From Aldrovandia affinis (Eukaryota; Chordata; Actinopteri; Notacanthiformes; Halosauridae): 64,000 nt of DNA. Shown here piece after piece: positions 43,791-55,693 of this stretch. Under the pieces are notes generated by a model. The model was not told the DNA's origin, did not search any database, and was given only the letters and a program-made list of their open reading frames with translations. The stretch spans positions 4,846,339 through 4,910,338 of the forward strand of contig JAINUG010000055.1 in the NCBI GenBank assembly GCA_029706075.1, written 5' to 3'. The stretch's first letter is position 1. Every line of letters starts with the position of its first letter. The position numbers and the translations under genes are program-made.

Positions 43791-45274
43791 GAATAGCCCG
43801 AGGGGAACAGTTGTTCATTCATAAATCCACTCCAGCCCCCACCCCCCACCTGAAAAACGTGCTACACACTTCTGCCGGCCGCTATAGTTTGTGATCTGCT
43901 GAACACATCCAACGAAGGGTTACAAAAGTCAACAGCCTTTCAATCGCAACCCGTTCCAGTTTTCTGCAGCTATCATCTGGAGTGAACTACAAAGTCTAAC
44001 AAACTTCATATCAGTATGTTTTTGAAGCCCCTAATCATGAATCCCCTATCAGTTTCCTACCACAGGTTATCTGCTTTGTGCATTTGGCATGCATCAAGCG
44101 TGCATAGTGTAGTGTAGTGTACAGCCATCTGCTCTTTGTATATATCTGAACTTTTAATGAGTGTTTTTTGCCCTGCAAAGACTGCACTGCTGTGTTTTGT
44201 AAGCCTCTTTTAAGCCAGGTCAACTGGTTCTCAACTGACCTTCCTGGTTAAATAATGGTTAAATAAATTTGGGAGGAAAAAACTAAGAAAGAAAAAAAAC
44301 AGCCAGAGAAGAATAGAGTAAAACCAAAAAACCCACAGAAAACAGCCGCATAAGAACAGCCACAGGGAACAGCCACAGAGAAAAACATCTTCCACACAAA
44401 AGGCAGTCTGTCACTGACACCCAAGTGTTATTTGTTCTGTTTAATATATTCAGCCTTCGAGGCATTTCACTATGACTGATCATTTTCGCTTCACCAAAAA
44501 TATTCTTCTTGGAAGTGATTTACAGCAGTGTCCCTGCCAAAAAATCTTCAGGAAACCATGATAGTGATGGGCATCTATGGAAAGTACTGTGGCAGATATA
44601 GGCATAAGATGTTCATGAAATGAAATGCCAATTGCTGGCGTCTTAAAATTGTGTGTAGATTCCAAGGCTGGGCTATAATTCCCCCTCCCCGACAAAGTAC
44701 ATTTTACTTTTCACCAGCGACTCCAGAAACGTAAATGGTTAAGATGTACATACGAAACCTCCCCCCCCCAAAAAACAGGGTAGTCATTCATGGCGTTTAC
44801 CCGGTAGACCCACCCCTTTTTTTCTGGCGTTAAAGTTTAGACGAGCTGCAACACTGCCTCATTGTTAAACTCTTTATGAATTGTGTTCGACACCACTGCT
44901 TTAATACAAACTTTAAGAGTCGTTTAACAGCCATTATACGACGAATAAAAAAACATTAAGCTCCTGGCAAGCCAAGATTCCAGTACCCGTTCCAGAGCTT
45001 TCTGGGCCAGGAGCGGCAGTAGAGATGGGGGGGGGGGGGCAACAGTGAGATGAGAGCACGCCTCCCCCTCCCATACCTAACCACCTAACCATCCGGGCCC
45101 CCAGAAACAAACACACGGCAGAGATGGGCAGAGCAAGGCCTTCCCACCTCCTCTCAAAAGCACAGAGAATACAGGTGGACAGGTATATTTTAAAGAGGTG
45201 GCCCTGTTGGACAAAAGGTAACTGTTTGGTATCGAAAAGGAATGAAAGCGTAGCCCTGAGATACAGGAGAGCTA
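43791..45274. other. LMCD1 intron 3, no gene found
   Basis: Mostly unique-looking non-coding text; a T/A-rich piece near 44200-44270 resembles a LINE tail (CTGGTTAAATAATGGTTAAA). Nothing else supportable. Confidence 0.4.
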
Positions 45275-45426
45275 CCAGTTACTGCCATAATAAAGGCAAC
45301 ACTTTGGTAACCCAGGGGGGGCACTCAAACGGCCATGGCTCGAGCTAGGTGAGTCCCCCCCCGTATGCATCCGTTTAAAGGATCCCTCATTTATTCAAGC
45401 GTTGCCTTTATTTTGGCAGCTACCTG
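45275..45426. mobile_element. Tc1-type MITE, family T1 (copy d)
   Basis: Ends CCAGTTACTGCCATAATAAA and (minus strand) CAGGTAGCTGCCAAAATAAA, TA on both sides. 152 bp, the shortest copy here. Confidence 0.85.
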
Positions 45427-47419
45427 TATAGTGTTCCACAAGAGATGTCGGAAAATCCTTAAAAATGCATGAAAGGGGTGAGATGAACCTCAGCGTTATG
45501 TCTGCGCTTGGGCTGAAACAATTATTCAACATTATCAATAACGTTGACAATAAAAAATATTTCCGTTGTCGATTCGTCTTTTGCATTTTTAAAATGGTCT
45601 TTTGTTCAGTAATGACTCTTTCAACCGGAGGAGGGCAGCGCGCTGCCATTTCTTGCCTTCTTGTCTGCTGCAAATCTGAAAGAAGATCGAAAATGGCTGA
45701 AGCTTTGAGACAAGTGCAGCAAAGTGTGGGAACAGTTTGAGAAAAATCCAGCTAAAAATGTGGTCACGTGGACGTGGACATTCCACGGGAGCACAACATG
45801 TATGTTTGAGCATTTTTTTTTAAAACACCCTGGTGTGGATGACAGCGGAGAAAAATAATAACTTAATGTTAGCCACTGCCACTAGGGGCCCTTTTCCACT
45901 GCACTAAAAATAACAAGAACCAGAACTTTTGGTACGTTCTTGGCACTAGAAAACGGGAACTTTGGCTTTTCCATTGGCCAAGGTTCCAGTTCCGCATAGT
46001 TCTCGTTGTTGATTTTTGGTGCCTGTTCAAGATGTGGTACTTACCGGACCAATCAGGACCTTGGGGGCAGGACTAACAGCACGCACTTTGTGTCACTCAA
46101 ACGGCTGATCGTGAGGGGGAAGAAGCATTGTTGTTCGCATTTGTTGAAGAAGGAATATCAGCATAATGTAGAAAACCATGGAGAAAACCACGGGACCATG
46201 AAACAAATGCAGTTCTTATTAAAAATAAAATGTAAGCGCAGTGTCTGTTTTATGCGGTTATGTTCCAGTTAAACTACACCATATGAGGGCAGTTATGGCA
46301 GGCAGATTTTGGTCGGGCAAGAGAGGAAAAAACTTTAACGTTTAATCCCGCTATAGCTTGCTATCAAGTAGGGAAGCACTGATATTAAAATTCTGGGCCT
46401 ATACTGATAGCAATGATTCAAATAACACAACCGGCCGATACCAATACAGATCATTTGTCATTTATTGTCCTATTTGTGCCCTGGCAAAAATAAATAATTC
46501 TGCCCTTCATTATACTTTTCAGTTAGCACAAATTCAATTATACAAATGTATGTAACAGCTTTTATTGTAACATTCTTTCACATACTCATTGTACTGTGCT
46601 ACATGTCTTACTTGTAAATGGCTGATCGGATTTGATTTAATAAAATTCTTGCTTGAGTTGCCTCCTCTTAATCTCACTGGAGCATTTGTTACAAATAGCA
46701 AATCGGTTGTCTATAATAATAATAATATATGGTTGTCTTTCTCCGACACCTTGCCATGGGCCCACACAGCCGACATTTTCTTTGCTTGACAGTGTCAACA
46801 AACACTGCAAATTTACAAACGTTGATGATTGCGGTTGGGCTATAACATTGTTCCATAGAGGAGAATAGTTCCTGCATTCGTTTTGGCCTTTTTCCAACCA
46901 ACACACAAGTTTAGTCCCTAAGAAAGGTCAGTTGCGTGGGGTTACTTTTGGCTTGTTATAAACATGAGAAATATAACATTTAATTGAAGTAACATTATTC
47001 AAAGAAAGAAATAATCAATTTTCTCACAAGTCAAATTTCATGAAAATTGGTTGAGAATTAAGCGAGTTACAGTAGATTTTATCAGGGGATGTCTGCATCT
47101 CTCAATACACATACGTTTGTTTAGACGCGGATCTTGCCCGCCACAATATGGCGGCTGTGCAGATGCATCTGAACAGGGTGAATGAGGCATCTACGTATTG
47201 CTGCCCACTATTTGTGGGTGACTCTTAGTGGTGTTTGGGAGTCTTACCGTAGTTCATTCATTTTGTTATTTTTGAAAAGTTTGTTGTGCAAGCTCTCCTC
47301 CTTTCTGTTCTTAGGCCTTTGAAATATATGTCTCTATTTTAACTTTGTTTTACAAACACCAGTTATACAACACCATGTTCTCAATCGTTCTCGAGCCTCG
47401 GGGTAAATATGTTCTCTTA

Positions 47420-47562
47420 CTATTCTGCCCTCACAATTGCATTCTGAGCAGAGCTGGACAGATAGCTAAAGCCACACTCTTTGGAAGAAAACGACTTTCT
47501 GAAGTTATTGTTAGGTATCTGTCTAGCCCTGCTCAGAACGCAGTTGCGAGGGCAGAATAACG
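47420..47562. mobile_element. Small palindromic insert with TA flanks
   Basis: Arms TTCTGCCCTCACAATTGC and GCAGTTGCGAGGGCAGAA with further complementary text (TTCTGAGCAG/CTGCTCAGAA). TA stands outside both arms. Third level of nesting within 45886-48883. Confidence 0.7.
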
Positions 47563-47574
47563 TATTTATATCTA

Positions 47575-47700
47575 TGGCCTCAGCGGCCGTCCGGAATATG
47601 TCTAATCTGTTCCATCATTTGAGAAGGTATCACGAAAAGGAATATGAAGAATGTATGGCGAAAAAAAAAAAAAAAAGAGGAAAAGGCAAGCAAAAAATCA
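47575..47700 (+). pseudogene. hAT transposase BED-finger remnant
   Basis: Reads SAAVRNMSNLFHHLRRYHEK, EYEECMAKKKK: the histidine half of a BED finger (TSNL..HLRRHH) followed by a basic run. No catalytic domain follows. Confidence 0.65.
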
Positions 47701-48506
47701 TATGCAGGTGCGAAAAGGCAGCCATACATATACATTTTTGTATTTGTTTAGGCAAAGTGCAAACTTTATACTTGAAATTATACTTGAAAATTTACCGCAC
47801 ATACAAGCATAAGTTGCGTTTGAATATATGTATATACTCAGCTTTTTTTCCGCATACAAATTATTGTTTCAATATCGTTATCGAAGTATTTGGTCAACAT
47901 ATAATGCGAATTATTTTTGGCCATATCGCCCAGCTCCAGCATGCACCTTGTAGACTTGAGACTGCGTGGAGTGCCAGAGTGCTGTTGTGATAGCTAGTCA
48001 ATTGCAGCATCAACAGAGGGGTAAATTAGGCATGGTTTAGGTCAGTTTAGCCTGTAAATAAAAGATGCTGCCGTTCCATTAAAGTTTGAACATTCAGACC
48101 AGATTGAGGCAACACAAACTGACGGATAATTATCGGCAACTGCCATCGGTAAATTTAATTTTACCGGCCGATAAGCCAATTGCAGTCAACAAGGCAAATA
48201 TCGGCTGATACCGATAGTCTACCGATATATCGGTGCACCCCTACTATCAAGTGATACGTTTTTTCATATGGCAGCTTAATGTACCAAGTGATACGTTTTT
48301 TCACATGGCAGTTTAACCAAAATGAAGCGAAAAATCGTTCCTTTGCATTGCTGATGTTTGCTCTGAATTAACACAAACCATAGGAAATGGGAACATTGGG
48401 TTTTCCATTCTGACAAGTGGTCGGGCAAGAGAGGAAAAAACTTTAAGGCTTAATTCTGCTATAGCTTGCTATCAAGTGCTAAGTTTTTTCATATGGCAGC
48501 TTAATG

Positions 48507-48690
48507 TATACGATACGATATACTTTATTTGTCCCTGTGGAGAAACTTGGACTCAGTAGCTGTTTCACAGTAAGTACACATATAACAAAAATAGAAAATA
48601 GTGCCTCAAAAGAGCAGCATCAATAACAGATTCTGTAAAACACAGCATACACATTCTCATCAACACAATATATCTATTAAGTGATACGTT
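48507..48690. repeat. LINE 3' tail-like fragment
   Basis: ACGATATACTTTATTTGTCC followed by CTGTGGAGAAA, a typical fish LINE 3' UTR end. It interrupts the duplicated TGCTAAGTTTTTTCATATGG / GTGATACGTTTTTTC text. Confidence 0.5.
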
Positions 48691-49220
48691 TTTTCATATG
48701 GCAGCTTAACCAAAATGAAGCGAAAAATCGTTCCTTTGCATTGCTGATGTTAGCTCTGAATTAGCGCAAACCGTAACTGTTTCCCCTGAAGTCGGTGTAA
48801 ACAAGAACTGTAACTAGAACCGGAACTAGCGCGGGTTCCTGTTAGGTCTAGTTCTTGCTTTTTTGTGCAATGGAAAAGGGCCCTTACGTTCGTCAAGGTT
48901 CCAATTCCGCATAGTTCTTGTTGTTGATTTTTGGTGCCTGTTCAAGATGTGTAGGACAGAGCACTGTATATACCAGAGGGAAAGAGAAAACCCTCAGCAA
49001 GGCATTTATATAATATTCTGTACTTGTATAACATATCTTTCTGACCTTAGCAGAAAAGCGGGACCCTTGTTTGTAAATTAAAACTGATCTTTTATTACAT
49101 TTGTCTTGTGGAAGAATGGTGTTGCATCACTCCAGAGTTCCAGACACCACAATCTATCTAAGTAAAAGTGGAATAATAAAAACAGTACAAGAATTAAGGA
49201 GAAAGCACAATAATAAATTA

Positions 49221-50570
49221 TCAAAAAAATCGACAGGGGGGGAGATCAGGATGAGGACAGTTTAGGAGCCTGATGGCTATGGGGTAGAAAGGGTCTCTGA
49301 ATCTGGTGGTCCGGGTCTTTATACTTCTGTATCGTTTCCCTGATAGCAGGAGCATGAACAATCCTTGGTTACGGTGGGTGGGGTCATCGATAATGTTGTT
49401 GGCCCCTCCTGATGACACGTGTGGTGTAGATGTCCCCCATGGATGGGAGTGGCACTCTGATGATGCGCTGAGCCGCCTTCACCACCCGCTGGAGGGACTT
49501 CCGGTCCGAGGCAGTGCAGTTGTCATACCAAATCGTGTGACAGTACGTGAGGATGCTCTCAACTGTGCACCTGTAAAAGTTTGTTAAAATCCTGAGTGGC
49601 ATGCCAAATTTCCTGAGTCTCCTGAGAAAATAGAGTCTCTGTTGGGCTTTGTTGACCAGGGTGGCGGTGTTGTGTGACCATGACAAGTTGATTTCCGCCC
49701 CCATCCCCATTGTGGACTGAGGGGGTTCGATCTGCTCTGCTTCCTGAAGTGTATTAACAGCTCCTTGGTTTTGCCCGCATTAAGTGACAGGTTGTTGTCA
49801 GTGCACCATACTGCTAGGTCCTTAACTTCTTCCCTATATGCGGACTCCTCATTGTCCGTAATCAGACTAATGACTGTTGTGTCGTCCGCAAATTTGACAA
49901 TGACGTTGTTGTCGTGTCTGGCCACGCAGTCATATGTATACAGGGAGTAAAGCGGTGGGTTGAGGACACAACCTTGGGGGCGCTGGTGTTCATGACCAAT
50001 GTGCTGGAGGTTTGACTCCCAATCCTGACTGCCTGTGGTCTGCCTGTGAGGAAGTCCAGTACCCAGTTAGAGAGGGAGGTCTTAAGGCCGAGGGTCTGCA
50101 GCTTGGAACACAGTTTTAGGGGGTGATGGTATTGAACGCTGAGCTATAATCAATGAACAGCATCCTTACATGTGTTCTTTTTCTCCAGGTGAGGGCGGTG
50201 TGGATGGTGAAAGAGATGGTATCCTCTGTAGAGCGGTTTGAGTGATAGGCAAACTGTAGTGGGTTCACAGTATTGGGTATGGTGTCGAGTATGTGAGGTA
50301 GTATGAGCCTCTCAAAACACTTCACCAGGATAGGGTCAGTGCAACAGGTCGGTAGTCGTTCAGTTTTCTTCGGCACAGGTACTATGGTGGTTGTTTTGAA
50401 GCAGGTGGGAACTGTTGCTAAGGTTAGAGAGAGATAAAAATGTCTGTGAGGATGCTGGCTAGCTGAGGGGCACAGAACTTCAGGACCCGACCAGGGATAC
50501 CATCAGGGCCGGCAGCCTTGCGAGTGTGAATACGGCTGAGGGTCCTCCTCACACTTGCAGTGTTGAGCTG
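49221..50570 (-). pseudogene. LINE-C RT and C-terminal region
   Basis: On the minus strand: [46 protein letters not shown] (first catalytic Asp), a gap with frame changes, [15 protein letters not shown] (FADD), WCTDNNLSLNAGKTKEL, RLYFLRRLRKFGMP, TVESILTYCHTIWYDNCTAS, and the terminal FRDPFYPIAIRLLN. Motif order is complete for a Jockey-superfamily RT and thumb. Multiple frame changes and stops. The upstream part is displaced by the L2 insertion at 50573-51395. Confidence 0.87.
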
Positions 50571-50572
50571 CA

Positions 50573-51395
50573 GTGTCTGCTCCTGCTCAGCCATACTCAC
50601 TGGGGATGAACAATGGGGTGGAGTGTATTGAGGCTCTACAAATGGCTAAGTCCCAATCTCTTAGCTCCGTCCTCCTCCTCCTTGATCTGTCAGCTGCATT
50701 TGATACCATGGACCACCAGATCCTGCTCTCATTTCTCGTCGAGATGGGAATCTCTGGATCTGCACTGACATGGTTCAAGTCATATCTGGCTGACCGGTCC
50801 TACCAGGTGGCCTGGAGAGTATCCCTCTCCTCTCCCCACACCCTCTCCACCAGAGTCAAGCAGGGCTCGGTGCTAGGCCCTGTCCTATTCTCCCTGTACA
50901 CCAAATCACTTGGTTCTGTCATCTCTGCTCATGGTTTTTCTTATCACTGTTATGCCGACGACACTGAACTCCTTCTCTCCTTCTGAGACCCAGATCCCGG
51001 CACAAATCTCTGCATGCCTGGCTCACATCACCTGAAGCTGAACCTGGGGAAGACTGAGCTGTTCTTCCTCCCAGCGAAGGGCTCGCTGATGATTGATGCT
51101 TCAACCGTGGTGAAAGGCTCCATAGTGTCTCCGTCCCAATCTGCCAGGAGTCTTGGAGTGACCCTGGACGACCAGCTGTGCTTCTCGGGCCACATTGTAG
51201 CAATCAATTGGACCTGCGGATTCTCCCTCCATAACATCCGGAGGATCCGACCGCTCCTCACCCAAGAGGCCACACAACTCCTGATCCAGGCCCCGGTGAT
51301 CTCACATCTGGACTACTGCAATTCCTTGCTGGCATGCCTACCGGCCTTTGCCATCAAGCCACTGCAACTAGTCCAGAATGCTGTTGAAAAACCTA
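50573..51395 (+). pseudogene. L2-type LINE fragment (LINE-D), nested in LINE-C
   Basis: Reads LLLLDLSAAFDTMDHQILLS, TWFKSYLADRSYQV, VKQGSVLGPVLFSLYTKSLG, HGFSYHCYADDTELLLSF (YADD), stop, then HHLKLNLGKTELFFLPAKG, SARSLGVTLDDQL and SHLDYCNSLLA. This is a typical L2 RT. The canonical VPQG is VKQG here. One stop at 50984-50986 with a small deletion after it. It ends inside the LQLVQNA block, so its C-terminus is missing. Confidence 0.88.
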
Positions 51396-51610
51396 GCCAG
51401 AGGCGTCGGGCATCAGAGCTCTCACAGTACAATTCCAGTTTGTGTTTGTATTCCCTCTTAGCAGCCTTGATACACTTGCGGAGGTCATACCTGGATTTCT
51501 TGTATGCGTCAGCATCTCCTGAGTTAAATGCAGCCGTGCCGTTTTTCAGCATGACACAGACCTTGTGGTTTATCCATGGTTTTTGGTTGGCGAATATACG
51601 GATTTTCTCT
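51396..51610 (-). pseudogene. LINE-C linker region, upstream of the L2 insertion
   Basis: The minus strand reads KNGTAAFNSGDADAYKKSRY, DLRKCIKAAKREYKHKLELY, the basic linker between endonuclease and RT of this LINE type. Together with 49221-50570 it shows that the L2 fragment lies inside LINE-C. Confidence 0.75.
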
Positions 51611-51616
51611 TAGTAA

Positions 51617-51657
51617 GACATGGTATGTTGGCGTTTCCTTTATTTTGGCAGTCACCT
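51617..51657. mobile_element. Tc1 family T1, isolated end
   Basis: GGCGTTTCCTTTATTTTGGC then AGTCACCTG: only one terminal repeat is visible, abutting LINE-C. Confidence 0.6.
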
Positions 51658-52261
51658 GCACGTTAAGTTAGCCGCTGCTGTTCCCATGTGATGCGTACGC
51701 TCCCTGGCTGAAGCTGGGAAGTGGGCACAGCCTGTGGTTTATTTACAGCCCTGGGGGCCCTGGCGGGCAGGGCCATAGCAAGGGACCGCTCGCAGAGTGA
51801 TACGCGCTGACAAAGTGCCACAATCCGGCCGGATTAGAGCAAGAATAGGAAGGAGCCGCTGCCAGGCTCGTGATATGACAGAGGTCAACATTGCTCCCCG
51901 CTTACGCCAGCGGACACATGCGTCCCTTGAGAGCCTCAGCCTGGGCCTCGCGCCGCCATCCAACCCTCCCCGCCGAGAGGCCGAACCTGTAACCCTTTAA
52001 TTTCCGGCGCGGTGCATTTCCACGGCAACGACTGCAAACTCCTCACGTGAACCATTTATTTATTTATGTTTGTTTGTTTGTTTGTTTCTTTATTTATTTG
52101 TCAGGGACTTGGCAAAATAATTGTTACAATGTGAGAAAACAAGCATCAGAAGCATTGCATTAAGTGTATATAGCTAAAGGTTTATGAAACGATTTTCACC
52201 CTGTCTCTGTCTCTTCATGCCCTCTTACCACCCTTGTTCCTCTCCCCCCTAAATCTGGGCT

Positions 52262-52400
52262 TGTTACTTAGAGGTTGCAGGTTCAAATCCCAGGTGGGGT
52301 ACTGCTGTAATACCATTCAGCAAGGTACTTATCCTGAATTGCTTCAGTAGAATATTATATTCTGCTGTATTAGTGTCTTAACTATGTATGGGTATCTGAC
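52262..52400 (+). mobile_element. tRNA-derived SINE (V-like), partial
   Basis: TTAGAGGTTGCAGGTTCAAA..CCCAGG (B-box) then AGCAAGGTACTTATCCTGAA. The A-box end is unclear and the tail incomplete. Confidence 0.6.
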
Positions 52401-52614
52401 ACCAACAACGGATGGAGCTACAATTAGCTGTCAATCACTGACTTGTTTGAACCAAGGTTTGCTCTTTGCAAAAACAAATCGCAACAATTGGTTCAAATCA
52501 GTGAGTTATGGGTAACATATGGACGTTTTTTTGTATTCAGTTTTTTGTGTCATGATACCTCATTCACCCATCACTACTGCTCAGTAAATAAATAACGTTA
52601 AAACATGTTCTCAC

Positions 52615-52870
52615 CAGTTTCTGTGTGAGGCCGGGCGGGGCCCAATCATAGGTGATGGTGTTGAAGGTGGGGTCCTTGCGGGAAACCACTGGGTTGGTGA
52701 TGATCATGCGGTTGCGTTTGTAGACGCGGAGACCGTCGCCACCCTTCACCTTGGCGGTCAGGTGGGCATAGCTCGAGTCGGCCAGGAGCCGCCCCATCTT
52801 GCGGTCTTCCTCACTGTCTGAACTCGGGGCATGGTCCTCCTGACTGCACCGGCACACGACGCAGGCTTTC
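52615..52870 (-). CDS. lmcd1: LMCD1 exon 3: Cys-rich region and PET domain start
   Basis: 256 bases; acceptor CCACCAG, donor CTG|GTGAGA. Joined to exon 2 the first codon becomes AGG. Reads [105 protein letters not shown] and DPTF.TITY.WAPPG.TQKL are LMCD1-type; testin differs in these blocks. WAPP is the hallmark of PET domains. Long intron 3 (9.3 kb) follows, with LINE-C, the L2 piece and the hAT complex. Confidence 0.95.
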
Positions 52871-53326
52871 CTGGTGGACCGGAACACAACCGTCAAACAT
52901 GTGATGCAAAACCACCAGTGACGACAGGGTGAGGTTTCGTGAAACCAAAAATGGGTGGAGCAAAATATTCTCACTCACTGATTTGAACCAATCGTTGTGT
53001 TTTTTCTGCTGTGGCGAGAAAGCTTTTGTTTGGTTCAAACAAGTCAATGATTGACAGCTCATTGTGGCTCCACCCATTATGGGGTTCATAAAACCTAATT
53101 CTCCCATCACTAAAAAGCAGACACAACATGAATTAATTTATTAGACAATTAAAAACACACATTAACTATTATCGAGTACACACATGAACTATTATCGAGG
53201 AAACCACACAAAAAAAGGACCGTGGTCATCCTCATTTTATGCAAGAATGGCAGGCAAAACAAGTTTCCAACACAGAATGAACAATAGCGACATTTACAGT
53301 AAATATCACTGTAAGAGTATATAGTG

Positions 53327-53653
53327 TACAGGTAGTGAATAAAATATCGAAACACCTGGGTAAATGAGGGACAGGTATATGCAAAGCAGAGGCTACCACA
53401 CATCCCCTGATTAAGCCAATGGATAGGGTCATGTATATAAATTCTGGACTGGCCAATAATTGGATGCCTCTCTCCTGGAAGAGACCACTCCCATCAGGAC
53501 AGAAATGTTTCACCATAGGATGAAGGTGATCACTCAGAATGGCCCTCTAAGGGCTTGAGTGGACCTAAACCATGCCAGGAAAATACACCCCACACCATAA
53601 GAGCCGCCAAGAACCCTTCATTTACTCAAGTGTTTCCTTCATTTTGGCAGTTA
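53327..53653. mobile_element. Tc1-like element, composite ends
   Basis: Left end TACAGGTAGTGAATAAAATA, GAAACACCTGGGTAAATGAG; right end CCTTCATTTTGGCAGTTACC. The two ends are of related but different Tc1 subfamilies, suggesting either two fragments side by side or a recombinant. Confidence 0.6.
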
Positions 53654-54063
53654 CCTGTGTATATACAGTAAATACACGTAAACAGGCACAGAACATATAT
53701 TTAAAAATCCCCATAAAAATGTGCAGCTCAACTTAATTACAGTTTACATATAACTTAACAGCAGTGAATCACAACAAAGTACTGTGACATGAAAAGAACA
53801 ACACCTGTTCTTATTAACAGACGGCTATATAGACATCAGAAAACAGCTGGCCAGCCAGCCAGCCATGGCATCTGCGCAAAAAGGCCACACTTCCCCCTGG
53901 GGCAGGAGCAGGCAGTCATCTGTGTGGGACGGTAGTCACGGCAACGTGCGCATCAAAGATACGGCACAGCCAGACACACATTTTCACACTACAATCAACG
54001 CAGGGGCCGTGCTGAGTGATGAGATCCAAACAGGAGGCGTGAAAGGTGACATAAGGGCACGAG

Positions 54064-54110
54064 AATACAACGACAATTCAGCCCATCTTGGCTCTTCGTT
54101 ACCTACTGGC
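54064..54110 (-). repeat. CR1-type LINE 3' tail fragment
   Basis: ATTCAGCCCATCTTGGCTC, the tail block seen at 4563 and 6018. Confidence 0.45.
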
Positions 54111-54432
54111 ACTCGGCTCTACACAGTACCTGCAGTCTAGAGAGCGTCCAGCACTACGTCAAGCCTGGACCTGAGGGTTCATGGGAGAGAGACATGGCTG
54201 TTTTCGGTTCTTTGTCGGTGTTCCAATCTGAACAGCCGCCTTCCGGCCTCAACCGCTTTCGGTGGGGCAGCCTTCCACGGCACCAACTGACGCTGTAGAA
54301 GTGTGCGCTGCCCTAGGCCGGCGGTCACAACACTTTCAGGGCCTGTGACCCAGCTAACAAGAGAATACATTATCTACGACCCACCTAATGAAAAAATACA
54401 TCATCCCTTGATAAAATATAGCCTAGCACACA

Positions 54433-54840
54433 GGTCACTGCCAAAATAAAGGAAACACTTGAGTAAATTAAGGGTCCTGGTAGCTCTGTTTATTTATTTA
54501 TTTAACCTTTATTTAACCAGGCAAGCCATTAAGAACAAGTTCTTATTTACAATGGCGGCCTGCGTACATACCTGGGTACATACACCATTCACTCACACAC
54601 TCACATCTGTTATGGTGCGGGGTGCATTTTCCTGCCATGGTTTAATTCCACTCAACCCCTTAGAGGGCAAGGTAAACGCCAATAAATACAAAGCCATTCT
54701 GAGTGATCACCTTCATCTTATGGTGAAGCGTTTCTGGCCTGATGGGAGTGGCCTCATCCAGGATGACAATGTCTCATATCGTTGGAAAGGGGAGAATCCG
54801 CCAGTGCTGGCCGTGGCACCCTCCCGCGACAGACACTGAC
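54433..54840 (+). mobile_element. Tc1 family T1 (copy e), interrupted
   Basis: Starts CAGGTCACTGCCAAAATAAA and continues with the family interior (GTGCGGGGTGCATTTTCCTG; CAAAGCCATTCTGAGTGATC). A piece of about 115 bp (54488-54603; ATTTATTTAACCTTTATTTA, AACAAGTTCTTATTTACAAT) is inserted after AGCTCTGTT; TCTGTT recurs after it. The right TIR is not found. Confidence 0.75.
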
Positions 54841-55403
54841 GGTGCTGCATTGTGTTTCATCTGACTTTTTGGGGGAAGCCCTGTCCTAGGCTTTGGAGAG
54901 GTTCTAAAGTGGTGGCACCCCTGCTCCTATACGGCAAAGGGGCTTCCAAGGATGCGTCCGTAGAGTGCTTGTGAAGTTAGCCAATTAAAGAGAGACACCC
55001 CTTCTAAGGAGAACTTTCCACCGTTTTTTCCCTCTGAAGACCGTAACAATGTATTATACAGATGCTTCAGATTCGTTGGGCCATGAAGGGTACGGTTATA
55101 TCGCTACTTTGACCTACATTTCATAAATTACAACTCTTGTGTCAACAACCTATCCAACGAGTGTTTCTGGAGCCAGACCCCATTATCGGTGTCCTGTGTG
55201 GATGTTCTGATTGGTGGGTTTATCACTTGTTAAATATTTCAGAGTTTCCTTCAGCTTGGAATAACAATACAGCGATCACAGAAGGAAATGCCCGAATGTG
55301 GAGAAACAGGCCAGATTACTTTCCAATGAACTCTTTGATTGGACACTTTTATTTAAGTTGCTCAATTCTCATAAAAGAATATTATTATATTCTTATAGCT
55401 TAT

Positions 55404-55433
55404 CATCAATCTTTTTTTTTTTTTTTTTTTTTC
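55404..55433. repeat. Poly-T run (about 22-25 T)
   Basis: Homopolymer T; A-tract on the LMCD1 sense strand, possibly the A-tail of a decayed retroelement. Confidence 0.8.
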
Positions 55434-55604
55434 CCAAGCCAGTAAAAACACTGGCCCACGATACGAACAAAAACAGCCACAATAGCTGGCGACGGGCCGC
55501 TGGTAAATCGAGCACAGCATTCCACAAACATCAGGGGAAGAGGAGGAAGACGAGGAAGGAGGGGACTTGGTGCTTTACTTTCTTAAGCGGGGAGAATAAA
55601 TTAC

Positions 55605-55693
55605 CTCCAGGAATGTGGCTGGAATCCAGAGCAGATCCCTTTACATGTCAGACATGCCGCGCCCCTCCCCGCTGGCGGCTGCCCCACCGACAT
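55605..55693 (-). CDS. lmcd1: LMCD1 exon 2: N-terminal Cys-rich region
   Basis: 89 bases; acceptor CTCTCCAG, donor TGGAG|GTAATT. Reads [29 protein letters not shown] plus two bases of the next Arg codon. The CLxCKGxCSGFxPHSWR block is diagnostic for LMCD1. The exon starts with an ATG which, by comparison with the family, is internal (preceded by a Lys ending exon 1). The two C-x2-C pairs here and in exon 3 form the Cys-rich N-terminal module. Confidence 0.93.

Larger units (their letters stand above)
46369..48243 (+). mobile_element. hAT element with perfect 8-bp TSD, nested
   Basis: CTATCAAG at 46361-46368 and 48244-48251. Left end TAGGGAAGCACTGATAT, right end (minus strand) TAGGGGTGCACCGATAT. 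1875 bp. It carries the remains of a BED finger (about 47575-47700) and a smaller palindromic insert. The intact host text around the duplication (GCTTGCTATCAAGTG) recurs at 48467-48480 within the surrounding element. Confidence 0.9.
45886..48883. mobile_element. Large TIR element containing a hAT element
   Basis: Ends GGGCCCTTTTCCACTGCAC (left) and, on the minus strand, GGGCCCTTTTCCATTGCAC (right), followed by A-rich text and AAGAAC. The interior has duplicated segments (TGATACGTTTTTTCATATGG; AAATCGTTCCTTTGCATTGC) at about 48250, 48300 and 48680. The target duplication is unclear, so the superfamily (hAT or Harbinger) is undecided. Directly outside the right end, 48890-48952 repeats text of 45978-46046. 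Confidence 0.7.

Noticed and set aside
53865-54140. Plus-strand ORF beginning MASAQKGHTS as a gene
   Set aside because: No splice context, no family resemblance, runs into a CR1 tail fragment.
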